64,000 bases of DNA from Sphingomonas sp. LaA6.9 (GTDB lineage: Bacteria > Pseudomonadota > Alphaproteobacteria > Sphingomonadales > Sphingomonadaceae). The stretch spans positions 1 to 64,000 of the forward strand of contig NZ_JAKVIO010000015.1 of NCBI RefSeq assembly GCF_022601895.1, given 5' to 3'. This document shows positions 39,830-48,034 of the stretch, piece after piece. The translations under genes and the position numbers were made by a program. The notes below the pieces were generated by a model, which saw only the letters and a list, made by a program, of their open reading frames with translations, was not told the DNA's origin and did not search any database. Numbering within the stretch: the stretch's first letter is position 1; each line of letters begins with the position of its first letter.

Positions 39830-40012
39830 TCAGCTTTCGCGCTTGCCCTTGTTCTTTTCCTTGGTCGATTTGACGTAGAGCAGCGCTGCGACGATCGCGG
39901 CCGATCCGATCGCCGCGCCCAGCCCGGCAGCACCCCAGCGGCCACGCCTGCCGGTATCGGGCTCGCCACGCTCGGTGTTGGTGTCATCGGCGGTGCCGTT
40001 GCCGTCGGTCAA
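39830..40012 (-). CDS. Small single-pass membrane protein (60 aa)
   Basis: The TTG at 40012 is preceded by GGGAGA six bases upstream, giving a 60-residue protein. It has a polar N-terminal half (TDGNGTADDTNTERGEPDTG), one transmembrane segment (AAGLGAAIGSAAIVAALLYV) and a very basic tail (KSTKEKNKGKRES). The family is unknown. It ends 30 bases before the SDR gene and may be cotranscribed with it. Confidence 0.6.
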   Translation of the reverse strand: MTDGNGTADDTNTERGEPDTGRRGRWGAAGLGAAIGSAAIVAALLYVKSTKEKNKGKRES

Positions 40013-40129
40013 TGATCGTCTCCCAAAATGTACAAACCCGGTACGCCGTTGCGGGCGCACCAGTCATCATACATACGAATCTTCGCGGCGGCCGCAATCA
40101 GGGCGAATGCGGAACCCGGGTCGGCTCGC

Positions 40130-40771
40130 TTATTCGGCGATCAGCGTCGCGTCTTCGCCGTGCAGGTTCATCAGCGAATCCATCAGGTCGTTTTCCGCGC
40201 TCGAGCAGACGCCGAGCACGATCGCCTCGTCGCAGCCATCGCCCGCGACATAGGCGTGACCCATACTCGAATCGAGATAGATCGATTCACCCTCTTCGAG
40301 CGGCAGCGGGTCGTAGAATTCGGTGTGGACCACGATCCGGCCACGGATGACATAGACGAACTCCTCGCCCGGATGGCGCACGGGCTCGCCGAATTCCCTG
40401 GCGGATTTGGCGCGAATGCGCGTGATCAGCGGGATCATCCGCTTCCGGCGCAATTCGGTGCACAGATAATAATAATCGTAGTTGTCGGTGTTTACGCGGA
40501 TCGCGCGGTCGAGGTTGCCGACGCTGCGACGGCCCGTGACGGGCAGTTCGCTGGCCGTGTCACCCTCGGCAAACAGCTCGGACATGCGCAGGTTGAGCCG
40601 CTGGCTCAGCTGCTGGAGCTTGTCATAGGTGAGCGTCAGCCGGTCGTGCTCGACCTTGGACAGCGTCGACACCGGAATGCCGCAGCGGTCGCTCATCTCC
40701 TTGAGCGTCCAGTTGTTGCGCGTGCGCAGGCCGCGCAGCAGCGCGCCTAATGTGGGCTGATCGGATTTCAT
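40130..40771 (-). CDS. XRE-cupin transcriptional regulator
   Basis: A 213-residue regulator. The N-terminal helix-turn-helix is at about 8-62 (LGALLRGLRTRNNWTLKEMSDRCGIPVSTLSKVEHDR); the C-terminal cupin barrel is at about 120-195 (RHPGEEFVYVIRGRIVVHTEFYDPLPLEEGESIYLDSSMGHAY), which probably binds a small effector. It diverges from the serine hydrolase gene, and a 46-bp block in the shared promoter region is repeated before the DUF1611 gene. It is therefore the likely controller of this peptide-salvage locus, and of itself. Confidence 0.92.
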   Translation of the reverse strand: MKSDQPTLGALLRGLRTRNNWTLKEMSDRCGIPVSTLSKVEHDRLTLTYDKLQQLSQRLNLRMSELFAEGDTASELPVTGRRSVGNLDRAIRVNTDNYDYYYLCTELRRKRMIPLITRIRAKSAREFGEPVRHPGEEFVYVIRGRIVVHTEFYDPLPLEEGESIYLDSSMGHAYVAGDGCDEAIVLGVCSSAENDLMDSLMNLHGEDATLIAE

Positions 40772-40817
40772 GATTCGCGCCGCTTTCCGTCGAAAATGAC
40801 AGGGATAAGTATGTGAT

Positions 40818-40863
40818 TTGACATTTTTCCAATTGGGCTCATTGTATCTCGATCAGGATAATG
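40818..40863 (+). promoter_or_regulatory. Shared 46-bp promoter/operator block, copy 1
   Basis: Starts with a consensus-like -35 (TTGACA), then TTTTTCCAATTGGG, and ends CAGGATAATG. It matches the block at 44528-44573 at 35 of 46 positions with no gaps. It is 46 bases from the XRE-cupin start and 92 bases before the serine hydrolase. Confidence 0.75.
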
Positions 40864-40955
40864 TTGCGTAATCCATCAATAGAATATTCCGTCGCAGCGC
40901 AGCGCGCAAATGTCGAGCGTTTTGGCGCGACGAAAAAAGGAAAGAGAGGGTATCG

Positions 40956-42935
40956 ATGCGTTCGTTGAAGATCGCGGTCGCGGGACTGGTCGGACTGGCC
41001 GGCCTGGCGGCCGTGCCGGCGCTGACACAACAGCCGGCAGTCAAGCCAGCCGTCATTGCTGCGCCCGCAGCACCCGCGCCGGCGGCTGCCGGGGGGCAGC
41101 AGCTCACGCGCGCCGATGTGGACGCCTGGCTCGATGGCTATATGCCCTATGCGCTCAAGCGCGGCGACGTTGCGGGCGCCGTGGTCGTGGTGGTCAAGGA
41201 CGGTCAGGTGCTGACCCAGCGCGGCTATGGCTATTCCGACGTCGCCAAGGGCACGCCGGTCGATCCGGAATCCACGCTGTTTCGTCCGGGTTCGGTTTCC
41301 AAGCTCGTGACCTGGACCGCGGTCATGCAGCTTGTCGAGCAGGGGAAGCTCGATCTCGACAAGGACGTGAACGCCTATCTCGACTTCCAAATTCCAGCGC
41401 GCGAGGGCAAGCCCATCACGCTCAGGAATATCATGACGCACACCGCAGGCTTCGAGGAATCGATCCGCGGGCTCATTACCTCCGATCCCAAGGCCGCCGT
41501 GGCGCTGGACGTCCAGATGAAGACCTGGACGCCTGAACGCATCTTCGCGCCGGGAACGACGCCCGCCTATTCGAACTACGCGACCTCGCTTGCGGGCTAT
41601 ATCGTGCAGCGCGTGTCGGGAATGTCGTTCGACGATTATGTCGATCGCAATATCTTCGCGCCGATCGGCATGACGAAGTCGAGCTTCCGCCAGCCGCTTC
41701 CCGCCAGGCTCCAGCCATTGATGTCGAAGGGCTATGCGCTCGCCTCGGGCGATCCAAAGCCGTATGAATTCGTGAACCAGGCACCTGCCGGCAGCCTGGC
41801 GGCAACGGGCGTCGACATGGCGAAGTTCATGATCGCGCATCTCAGCAACGGTGGAGCGCTGCTCAGGCCCGAAACCGCGAAGATGATGCACACCACCACG
41901 CTCGACATGGTGCCGCCGCTCAACCGCATGGCGCTGGGCTTCTACGAACAGCAGATCAACGGCCAGACCGCGATTGGCCATGGCGGCGACACGCAGTGGT
42001 TCCACAGCTATCTCTGGCTGTTCCCCGCGCACAACACGGGCGTCTTCATCTCGATGAACAGCGCTGGCGCTCAGGGCGCATCGGGGGGGATCCGTTCGGC
42101 GCTGTTCGAGCAGTTCGCCGATCGCTACTTCCCCGCGAAGATCGCTGAGGGTCGCGTCGACGCGAAAACCTCGGCGGAACATGCGCAGATGCTCGTCGGC
42201 AACTACATCAACACGCGCCGCGCGGATTCGAGCTTCCTGCGTGCCCTCGGTCTCGCCGGGCAGGTGAACATCGGCTTCGATCCGCAAAAGGGCCTGCTCA
42301 TCGGCTTCAACCCAGGGCTGGGTGGCGCGCCGGCCAAATGGGTGGAAACCGATCCCTTTGTATGGCGTGAAGTGGGCGGACATGGCCGCATGGCTGCCAA
42401 GGTGGTCGACGGCAAGGTGATGCGCCTCAGCTTCGACGACATCTCGCCCTTCATGATGTTCGAGCCCACGCCCTGGTATCTGTCCACCGCGTGGATCACG
42501 CCCGCGCTGCTGCTCAGCCTGGGGGCGCTCGCGATCACCGCGCTGTCGTGGCCGATCGCCGCGATCGCACGCCGTCGCTTCGGCGCAAAGCTCGCTTTCA
42601 CGGGCAACGATCTGAAAGCCTATCGTCTGGTGCGCGGCTTCGCCCTGCTCGTGGTGGCGCTGTTTGCTGGCTGGGCGGCTACGATCGTCACGATGATGTC
42701 GGACTTCGACCTCCTCAGCGGCGCAATGGACTGGGCGGTCTACTCGCTCCAGATCCTGAGCGTGATCGGCTTCTTCGGCCTGCTGGGCGTCGCCCTGTGG
42801 AACGCCTTGCTTGCCTGGAAGGGCAAGCGCGGCTGGTTCTCCCGGCTGTGGAGCGTGGTCATCGTGCTGGCAGCGTTCTTCGCGCTCTGGGTCGCGCTTG
42901 GCTTCAAGCTGATCGGCTTTGGGGTCAGCTACTGA
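40956..42935 (+). CDS. Membrane-anchored beta-lactamase-fold serine hydrolase
   Basis: A 659-residue protein. A signal peptide (1-23) precedes an Ala/Pro-rich spacer and a class C beta-lactamase/D-aminopeptidase domain with Ser113-V-S-Lys116, Tyr205-S-Asn207 and His342-G-G. After residue 500 come four predicted membrane segments (ALLLSLGALAITALSW, ALLVVALFAGWAATIV, ILSVIGFFGLLGVALW, VIVLAAFFALWVALGF). This domain layout is typical of periplasmic enzymes that act on D-amino-acid peptides or esters, but the substrate is not proven. It shares its control block with the DUF1611 operon, and the divergent XRE-cupin gene is its neighbour. Confidence 0.9.
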   Translation: MRSLKIAVAGLVGLAGLAAVPALTQQPAVKPAVIAAPAAPAPAAAGGQQLTRADVDAWLDGYMPYALKRGDVAGAVVVVVKDGQVLTQRGYGYSDVAKGTPVDPESTLFRPGSVSKLVTWTAVMQLVEQGKLDLDKDVNAYLDFQIPAREGKPITLRNIMTHTAGFEESIRGLITSDPKAAVALDVQMKTWTPERIFAPGTTPAYSNYATSLAGYIVQRVSGMSFDDYVDRNIFAPIGMTKSSFRQPLPARLQPLMSKGYALASGDPKPYEFVNQAPAGSLAATGVDMAKFMIAHLSNGGALLRPETAKMMHTTTLDMVPPLNRMALGFYEQQINGQTAIGHGGDTQWFHSYLWLFPAHNTGVFISMNSAGAQGASGGIRSALFEQFADRYFPAKIAEGRVDAKTSAEHAQMLVGNYINTRRADSSFLRALGLAGQVNIGFDPQKGLLIGFNPGLGGAPAKWVETDPFVWREVGGHGRMAAKVVDGKVMRLSFDDISPFMMFEPTPWYLSTAWITPALLLSLGALAITALSWPIAAIARRRFGAKLAFTGNDLKAYRLVRGFALLVVALFAGWAATIVTMMSDFDLLSGAMDWAVYSLQILSVIGFFGLLGVALWNALLAWKGKRGWFSRLWSVVIVLAAFFALWVALGFKLIGFGVSY

Positions 42936-42946
42936 TCGCCAAGCCA

Positions 42947-43010
42947 TAGAGCCTGATCGTTTGAGGTGGAAGCGCTGCGCGCTTCCACCGAAAGCGTGAA
43001 TCAGGCTCTA
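42947..43010. repeat. Palindromic repeat, nested hairpin, copy 2
   Basis: Outer arms TAGAGCCTGAT and ATCAGGCTCTA, inner arms GGTGGAAGCGC and GCGCTTCCACC around TGC. It begins 11 bases after the serine hydrolase stop and may terminate its transcript. Confidence 0.8.
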
Positions 43011-43022
43011 TTCAAAGAGTTG

Positions 43023-43070
43023 AGACCTTGATTCACGTTTCGGGCTTTCAGCCTGAAACGACCAGGGTCT
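43023..43070. repeat. Palindromic repeat (AGACCTTGAT family), copy 3
   Basis: Arms AGACCTTGATTCACGTTTCG and CGAAACG-related GCCTGAAACGACCAGGGTCT. It directly follows copy 2, making a tandem of two palindromes between two genes. Confidence 0.8.
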
Positions 43071-43205
43071 GGTCCCCATGGCCGTCGATAAGCTCTCAGA
43101 CGGCGGCCATGCGGGACTGCGGCGGGGCGTCGCGCGCACGCAAGCCGTGCCGTGGCGCTCCGCCGAGCTGCCAATCGGTCTTACGGATAAAATAAGGGGT
43201 TTGTG

Positions 43206-44507
43206 ATGAAGAAGATGATGCTGCTCGCCGCCACGATGCTCGGCGCCAGCCTGCAACCCGCGCTGGCGCAGGACGGCGCAGCGCCACGCACCTTCATCCA
43301 GGCAGGCCGGCTGCTCGCCGATCCCGGAACGGGTCGCGTCGAAAGCACCAAGACCATCGTCGTCAGCGGCGGTCGCGTCACCGAGATCCGCGACGGGTTC
43401 GTGGCGGACGAGGGCGGCAAGATCGTCGACCTGCGCGACTCCTTCGTGATGCCGGGCTTCATCGACAGCCACGTCCATATCACCTTTGAATCGAGCCCCT
43501 CGAGCCGGCTCGATGCGGTCACCAAATCCACTACCGATGCCGCCTTTGACGGCGTGGTCTATGCGCAGCGCACCTTGCGCGCGGGGTTCACCACCGTCGT
43601 CGACCTGGGCGCCGAAACCGAGGCAATCAATGCGTTGCGCGATGCGATCGCGGCGGGCAAAGTCACCGGCCCCCGCATCATCGCCGCGGGCGGTGTCGCC
43701 GCGCATGGCGGGCATGGCGATGCGCATGGCTATCGCCACGAGATACTCGAGCTGTTCCGCTCGCCGACCCTGTGCTCGGGCGCGGACGATTGCGCGCGCG
43801 CGGTGCGTCTCGCGATCCAGCAGGGCGCGGATATCATCAAGACCGCGTCGACGGGCGGCGTGATGTCCAACACCGCGGCGGGTCTCGGCCAGCAGATGAG
43901 CGACGAGGAACTGACCTCGATCGTGCAGACCGCGCACCGTCTGGGCCGCAAGGTGGCGGCGCATGCGCATGGCACCGACGGGGTCAACGCCGCGCTGCGC
44001 GCGGGCGTCGATTCGGTCGAGCATGGCACCTATCTCGACGCCGAATCGATCCGGCTCTTCAAGGCGAAGGGCAGCTATCTCGTTCCCACGCTGATGGCGG
44101 GTGACACCGTTGCGCGGCAGGCCGAAACCGCGGCCTGGATGCCCGAATCCGTGCGCACCAAGGCACGCCAGGTCGGGCCGCTGATGATCGACGCGCTGCG
44201 ACGTGCGCATCAGGGCGGCGTGAAAATCGCCTTTGGCACCGATTCCGCGGTGTCTCCGCATGGCCAGAATGCGCGCGAGTTCTCGCTGATGGTGAAGGCC
44301 GGCCTGTCCCCGCTCGACGCGATACGCTCGGCGACCGTCTGGGGCGCAGCGCATGTCGGGCTGGAGCAGGAAGTGGGGACGCTCGCCGCGGGCAAGGCCG
44401 CGGATATCGTCGCGGTAAAGGGCGATCCGCTCGCCGATGTCGCGGTGCTGAAATCGGTATCCTTCGTCATGAAGGGCGGGACGGTAGTGCCCGCCGCGAA
44501 AGAATGA
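43206..44507 (+). CDS. Secreted amidohydrolase (imidazolonepropionase-like dipeptidase)
   Basis: A 433-residue metal-dependent hydrolase. AAGGGG precedes the ATG; a GTG one codon upstream is possible. Residues 1-22 form a signal peptide (ending PALAQ). The metal site shows His89-V-His91 in DSHVHIT, a bridging Lys in ADIIKTAST, His in AHAHGTDG, and the catalytic Asp in AFGTDSAV. The family includes Xaa-Pro and L-Xaa-Arg/Lys dipeptidases described for Caulobacter and relatives. It lies between the serine hydrolase and the DUF1611 operon and fits peptide breakdown in the periplasm. Confidence 0.9.
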   Translation: MKKMMLLAATMLGASLQPALAQDGAAPRTFIQAGRLLADPGTGRVESTKTIVVSGGRVTEIRDGFVADEGGKIVDLRDSFVMPGFIDSHVHITFESSPSSRLDAVTKSTTDAAFDGVVYAQRTLRAGFTTVVDLGAETEAINALRDAIAAGKVTGPRIIAAGGVAAHGGHGDAHGYRHEILELFRSPTLCSGADDCARAVRLAIQQGADIIKTASTGGVMSNTAAGLGQQMSDEELTSIVQTAHRLGRKVAAHAHGTDGVNAALRAGVDSVEHGTYLDAESIRLFKAKGSYLVPTLMAGDTVARQAETAAWMPESVRTKARQVGPLMIDALRRAHQGGVKIAFGTDSAVSPHGQNAREFSLMVKAGLSPLDAIRSATVWGAAHVGLEQEVGTLAAGKAADIVAVKGDPLADVAVLKSVSFVMKGGTVVPAAKE

Positions 44508-44527
44508 CCGAAGCGGAATTAATCACG

Positions 44528-44573
44528 TTGACAATTTTCTAATTGGGACTTTACTGTCTCAATTAGGATAATG
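44528..44573 (+). promoter_or_regulatory. Shared 46-bp promoter/operator block, copy 2
   Basis: TTGACAATTTTCTAATTGGG ... CAATTAGGATAATG. Within this copy CTAATTG and CAATTAG form a perfect inverted repeat about 20 bases apart. It ends 29 bases before the DUF1611 start codon. See the first copy at 40818-40863. Confidence 0.75.
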
Positions 44574-44602
44574 AAGAAAATGGGGCGGGGGATAAACAGT
44601 CG

Positions 44603-45628
44603 ATGACAGACACACGTGCCGCGCCCACCCTGCCACAGCCTTATCTGCTGTTCCTGGGTGATGTCGTCGAACCGGGCTATGCCAAGACCGCTTTCGGGCT
44701 CCGCGACTGGGCGGGCGACAAGTGCGTGGGCGAGTTCGCCTGTGACGGCGCCGCGGTGAGCGCGGGTCTTGAGCGGATGACGCCGGCCGAGGCGCGCGCG
44801 CGCGGCGCGCGTTCGCTCGTCATCGGCGTCGCCAACAGCGGCGGGGTGATCGGCGACAGCTGGGTCGCGCCGCTGGTCGAAGCGCTCGAGGCCGGGCTCG
44901 ACATCGTCAGCGGGATGCATGTGCGGCTTGCCGCCGTGCCCGCGATTGCAGAGGCTGCGGCGAAGCATGGCCGGCGTCTGATCGACGTCCGCACGCCGCC
45001 GGCAGGCATCCCCGTCGGCACCGGCGTCAAGCGTTCGGGCAAGCGGCTGCTCGCCGTGGGCACCGACTGCGCGGTGGGCAAGAAATACACCGCGCTCGCG
45101 CTGGCGAACGCCTTTGCCGCGCGCGGGGTCGATGTCGATTTCCGCGCGACCGGGCAGACCGGGATCATGATCGCGGGCGGCGGCATGCCGATGGACGCGG
45201 TGGTCTCCGATTTCGAGGCGGGCGCCGCCGAAATCCTCAGCCCCGATGCCGATCCCGGTCACTGGGACGTGATCGAGGGGCAGGGCTCGCTCTTCCATCC
45301 CGGCTTTGCCGCGGTGTCGCTCGGGCTGCTTCACGGCAGCCAGCCCGATGTGATCGTGGTCTGTCATGAACCCGACCGCCAGAAGATGCTCGGCACGACA
45401 TATCCAACGCCGAGCGTGGAGGATACGATCGCGCTCAACCTCGAACTGGGACGGCGCACCAATCCCGCAATCCGTTGCGGCGGTGTGTCGCTGAACACCG
45501 CGAAGCTTTCCGCGACCGAGGCGGAACGGCTGATCACGGCTGAAGGCGAGCGGCTCGGCCTGCCCGTCGCCGATCCGATCCGCGGCGGCGTGGCGTTCGA
45601 CCGCCTGGTCGAATATTGCCTGGGCTGA
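44603..45628 (+). CDS. dgcN: DUF1611 family protein, DgcN-like
   Basis: A 341-residue cytoplasmic protein with a P-loop-like GTDCAVGKKYT (153-163), preceded by a Rossmann-like N-terminal domain (LFLGDVVEPGYAKTAFGL ... IGVANSGG) and followed by GQTGIMIAGGGMPMD, IEGQGSLFHPGFA and VCHEPDRQKM, all typical of DUF1611. A member of this family, DgcN, acetylates D-glutamate in a marine bacterium; that role is likely but not certain here. The partner racemase/epimerase DgcA is not found nearby. It is the first gene of an operon with a transporter and the M19 dipeptidase, and has its own copy of the shared control block. Confidence 0.85.
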   Translation: MTDTRAAPTLPQPYLLFLGDVVEPGYAKTAFGLRDWAGDKCVGEFACDGAAVSAGLERMTPAEARARGARSLVIGVANSGGVIGDSWVAPLVEALEAGLDIVSGMHVRLAAVPAIAEAAAKHGRRLIDVRTPPAGIPVGTGVKRSGKRLLAVGTDCAVGKKYTALALANAFAARGVDVDFRATGQTGIMIAGGGMPMDAVVSDFEAGAAEILSPDADPGHWDVIEGQGSLFHPGFAAVSLGLLHGSQPDVIVVCHEPDRQKMLGTTYPTPSVEDTIALNLELGRRTNPAIRCGGVSLNTAKLSATEAERLITAEGERLGLPVADPIRGGVAFDRLVEYCLG

Positions 45629-45633
45629 ACGAC

Positions 45634-46779
45634 ATGGGGAACGTAACGCAAATGCCGACATCATCCTGGTTCCAGCGCTTCCTCCTGCCAGGCTTTGCCT
45701 TCAAGGCGGTCGTGATTGGCGGCGGTTACGCCACGGGTCGTGAAATCGCCGAATTCTTCCTGCCGAGCGGTCCCTGGGGCGGGCTGGCGGCGATGCTGCT
45801 CGCCATGGTGCTGTGGAGCGTGATCGCCGCGGTCACCTTCGCCTTTGCGCGCGCGATGGGCGCCTATAACTATCGCAGCTTCTTCATGCGGTTGCTCGGT
45901 CCCGGCTGGATCGTTTTCGAGATATCCTATGTACTGTTCGTGATCCTGATCCTGTCGGTCTTCGGAGCCGCGGCGGGCGAGATCGGCGCCGCGATGTTCG
46001 GCTGGCCGCCGCTTGTGGGAACGCTGTGCCTTGCCGGATCGATCGCGGCCTTTGCGGCGTTCGGCAATGCCTCGGTCGAGGCGCTGTTCAAATATGTCTC
46101 CTTCCTGCTCTACGGCGTCTACGCGCTCTTCATGGTGCTGGCGCTCGGCACCTTCGGCGACCAGATCGCCGCCAATTTCGCGATCCCCGCACCCACCGAC
46201 GGCTGGGCGTTTGGCGGCATCACCTATGCCAGTTACAACGTTGTCGGCGCGGTCGTGATCCTGCCGGTGCTGCGCCACATGACGAGCCAGCGCGATGCCA
46301 TTGTCTCGGGGCTGATCGCGGGCCCGCTCGCCATGGCGCCCGCGGTGCTGTTCTTCGTCTGCATGATCGCCTTCTATCCCGGCATCGAGGCGGAGACGCT
46401 GCCGTCGGACTTCATGCTCCAGCAGCTCCACATCCCGCTCTTCCACCTGCTGTTCCAGTTCATGATCTTTTCCGCGCTGCTCGAAAGCGGCACCGGTTCG
46501 GTGCACGCGATCAACGAGCGGATCGGCGCGGTCTGGCGCGCCCGGCGCGGAAGCGATCTCGGCACCCGCGCCCGCGCGGTGATCGCCGCCACGCTGCTGA
46601 TCGGCTGTATCTTCGTCGCCGAGCGCTTCGGCCTCGTGGCGCTGATCGCACGCGGCTACAGCGCGCTCGCGGTGATCTTCCTCGCGGTCTATGTGCTGCC
46701 GCTGCTGACCATCGGCGTCTTCCGGCTGGTCCAGCGTGCCCAGCCGGCGCCCGAGCCGGTGAGCAACGGCGCGGGCTGA
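45634..46779 (+). CDS. YkvI-like membrane transporter
   Basis: A 381-residue integral membrane protein with about ten hydrophobic segments, starting at the ATG five bases after the DUF1611 stop; a TTG at 45616 and an ATG at 45652 are alternatives. The first segment has FAFKAVVIGGGYATGREIAEFF, the hallmark of the YkvI family, which belongs to the amino acid transporter (LeuT/APC-like) fold. It probably takes up or releases an amino acid or dipeptide made by the neighbouring peptidases. It is cotranscribed with the DUF1611 gene and followed by the M19 gene. Confidence 0.85.
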   Translation: MGNVTQMPTSSWFQRFLLPGFAFKAVVIGGGYATGREIAEFFLPSGPWGGLAAMLLAMVLWSVIAAVTFAFARAMGAYNYRSFFMRLLGPGWIVFEISYVLFVILILSVFGAAAGEIGAAMFGWPPLVGTLCLAGSIAAFAAFGNASVEALFKYVSFLLYGVYALFMVLALGTFGDQIAANFAIPAPTDGWAFGGITYASYNVVGAVVILPVLRHMTSQRDAIVSGLIAGPLAMAPAVLFFVCMIAFYPGIEAETLPSDFMLQQLHIPLFHLLFQFMIFSALLESGTGSVHAINERIGAVWRARRGSDLGTRARAVIAATLLIGCIFVAERFGLVALIARGYSALAVIFLAVYVLPLLTIGVFRLVQRAQPAPEPVSNGAG

Positions 46780-46825
46780 GCCTGTTTCCCGATCACGATT
46801 CATCGCAATTTTTCCGGAGCACTCC

Positions 46826-48034
46826 ATGAAGCAATGCCTGACGCTCGCACTCCTGCTCGGCCTTTCCGCGCCCGCTGCGGCCCAATCGCAGGATAGCGCG
46901 GCGCCTGACGCCAAAGCACTGCATGCGCGCCTGCTGACGCTCGACACGCACCTCGATACGCCGATGCACTTTTCGCGGCCGGGCTGGGATTTCGGAAAGA
47001 AGCACAGCCTTGATGAGGATCTGGCGCAGGTCGATCTCGGGCGGATGGACGAGGGCAGCCTCGATGGTGGCTTCCTCGTGATCTATACCGAGCAGGGGCC
47101 GCTGACGGCGGAAGGCTATGCCGCAGCGCGCAGCTTCGCGCTCAAGCGCTCGGACGAGATCCTGTCGACCGTCGCGAAATATCCGGGGCGGCTGACGCTC
47201 GCCACGCGCGCTGCCGATGCGGCACGCATCGATGCCGCGGGCCAGCGCTTCGCCTATGTCAGCATGGAAAACAGCTATCCGCTGGGCGAGGATCTTTCGC
47301 TGCTTTCCGAATTCTACCGCCGTGGCGTGCGTCTTGCGGGACCTGTGCACTCGAAAAACAGCCAGTTCGCGGATTCGGCAACCGACACGCCGAAGTGGAA
47401 CGGGCTCAGCCCGCTCGGCCGGCAATGGGTCGCGGAGATGAACCGGCTGGGTATCGTGATCGACGGAAGCCATTCCTCGGATGCCACGTTCGACCAGATG
47501 CTCGCGCTGTCAAAGACGCCGCTGATCCTGTCGCATTCGGGCTCGAAGACGATCTGGGACAACCCGCGCAATCTCGACGATGCGCGGATCCGCAAGCTCG
47601 CGGAGGCCGGCGGCGTGATCTGCGTGACGAGCGTCTTCCTCGCGACGATGAACTTCACGCCTGAACGCAACGCGCTGTTCGCGAAGCTCGAGCATATCGG
47701 CTCGCTCTCGCCCGCCGAGCAGGCGGCACTGACGAAGGAAACCCGCGCGCTCGATGCAAAGCAGCCGATCCAGGACACCGATTTCGAAGCGTTCATGAAG
47801 AGCGTGCTTCACATCATCAAGGTGGCGGGCGTCGATCATGTCGGCTTTGGCGCGGACTGGGACGGCGGTGGCGGCCTGCGTGGGCTCGAGGATATCGGCG
47901 CGCTTCCCAAGGTCACCGAAAGGCTGCGCGCTGCGGGCTATTCCGAGGAAGACCTCGCCAAGATGTGGAGCGGGAACGTCCTCAGGGTGATGAAGCAGGC
48001 CGAAGACTACAGCGCGCGCCAGCGATCAAACTGA
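46826..48034 (+). CDS. Membrane dipeptidase (M19 family)
   Basis: A 402-residue secreted zinc dipeptidase of the renal-dipeptidase family. Residues 1-20 form a signal peptide ending in AAAQ. Zinc ligands are His42-L-Asp44 in LDTHLDT, the bridging Glu in SMENSYPLG, and His in IVIDGSHSS and ILSHSGS; the C-terminal HVGFGADWDGG contains the catalytic Asp. Family members cleave L-L and L-D dipeptides and tolerate a D-residue at the C-terminal side. It is the last gene of the DUF1611 operon and its 3' end overlaps the mscS gene by nine bases on the other strand. Confidence 0.93.
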   Translation: MKQCLTLALLLGLSAPAAAQSQDSAAPDAKALHARLLTLDTHLDTPMHFSRPGWDFGKKHSLDEDLAQVDLGRMDEGSLDGGFLVIYTEQGPLTAEGYAAARSFALKRSDEILSTVAKYPGRLTLATRAADAARIDAAGQRFAYVSMENSYPLGEDLSLLSEFYRRGVRLAGPVHSKNSQFADSATDTPKWNGLSPLGRQWVAEMNRLGIVIDGSHSSDATFDQMLALSKTPLILSHSGSKTIWDNPRNLDDARIRKLAEAGGVICVTSVFLATMNFTPERNALFAKLEHIGSLSPAEQAALTKETRALDAKQPIQDTDFEAFMKSVLHIIKVAGVDHVGFGADWDGGGGLRGLEDIGALPKVTERLRAAGYSEEDLAKMWSGNVLRVMKQAEDYSARQRSN

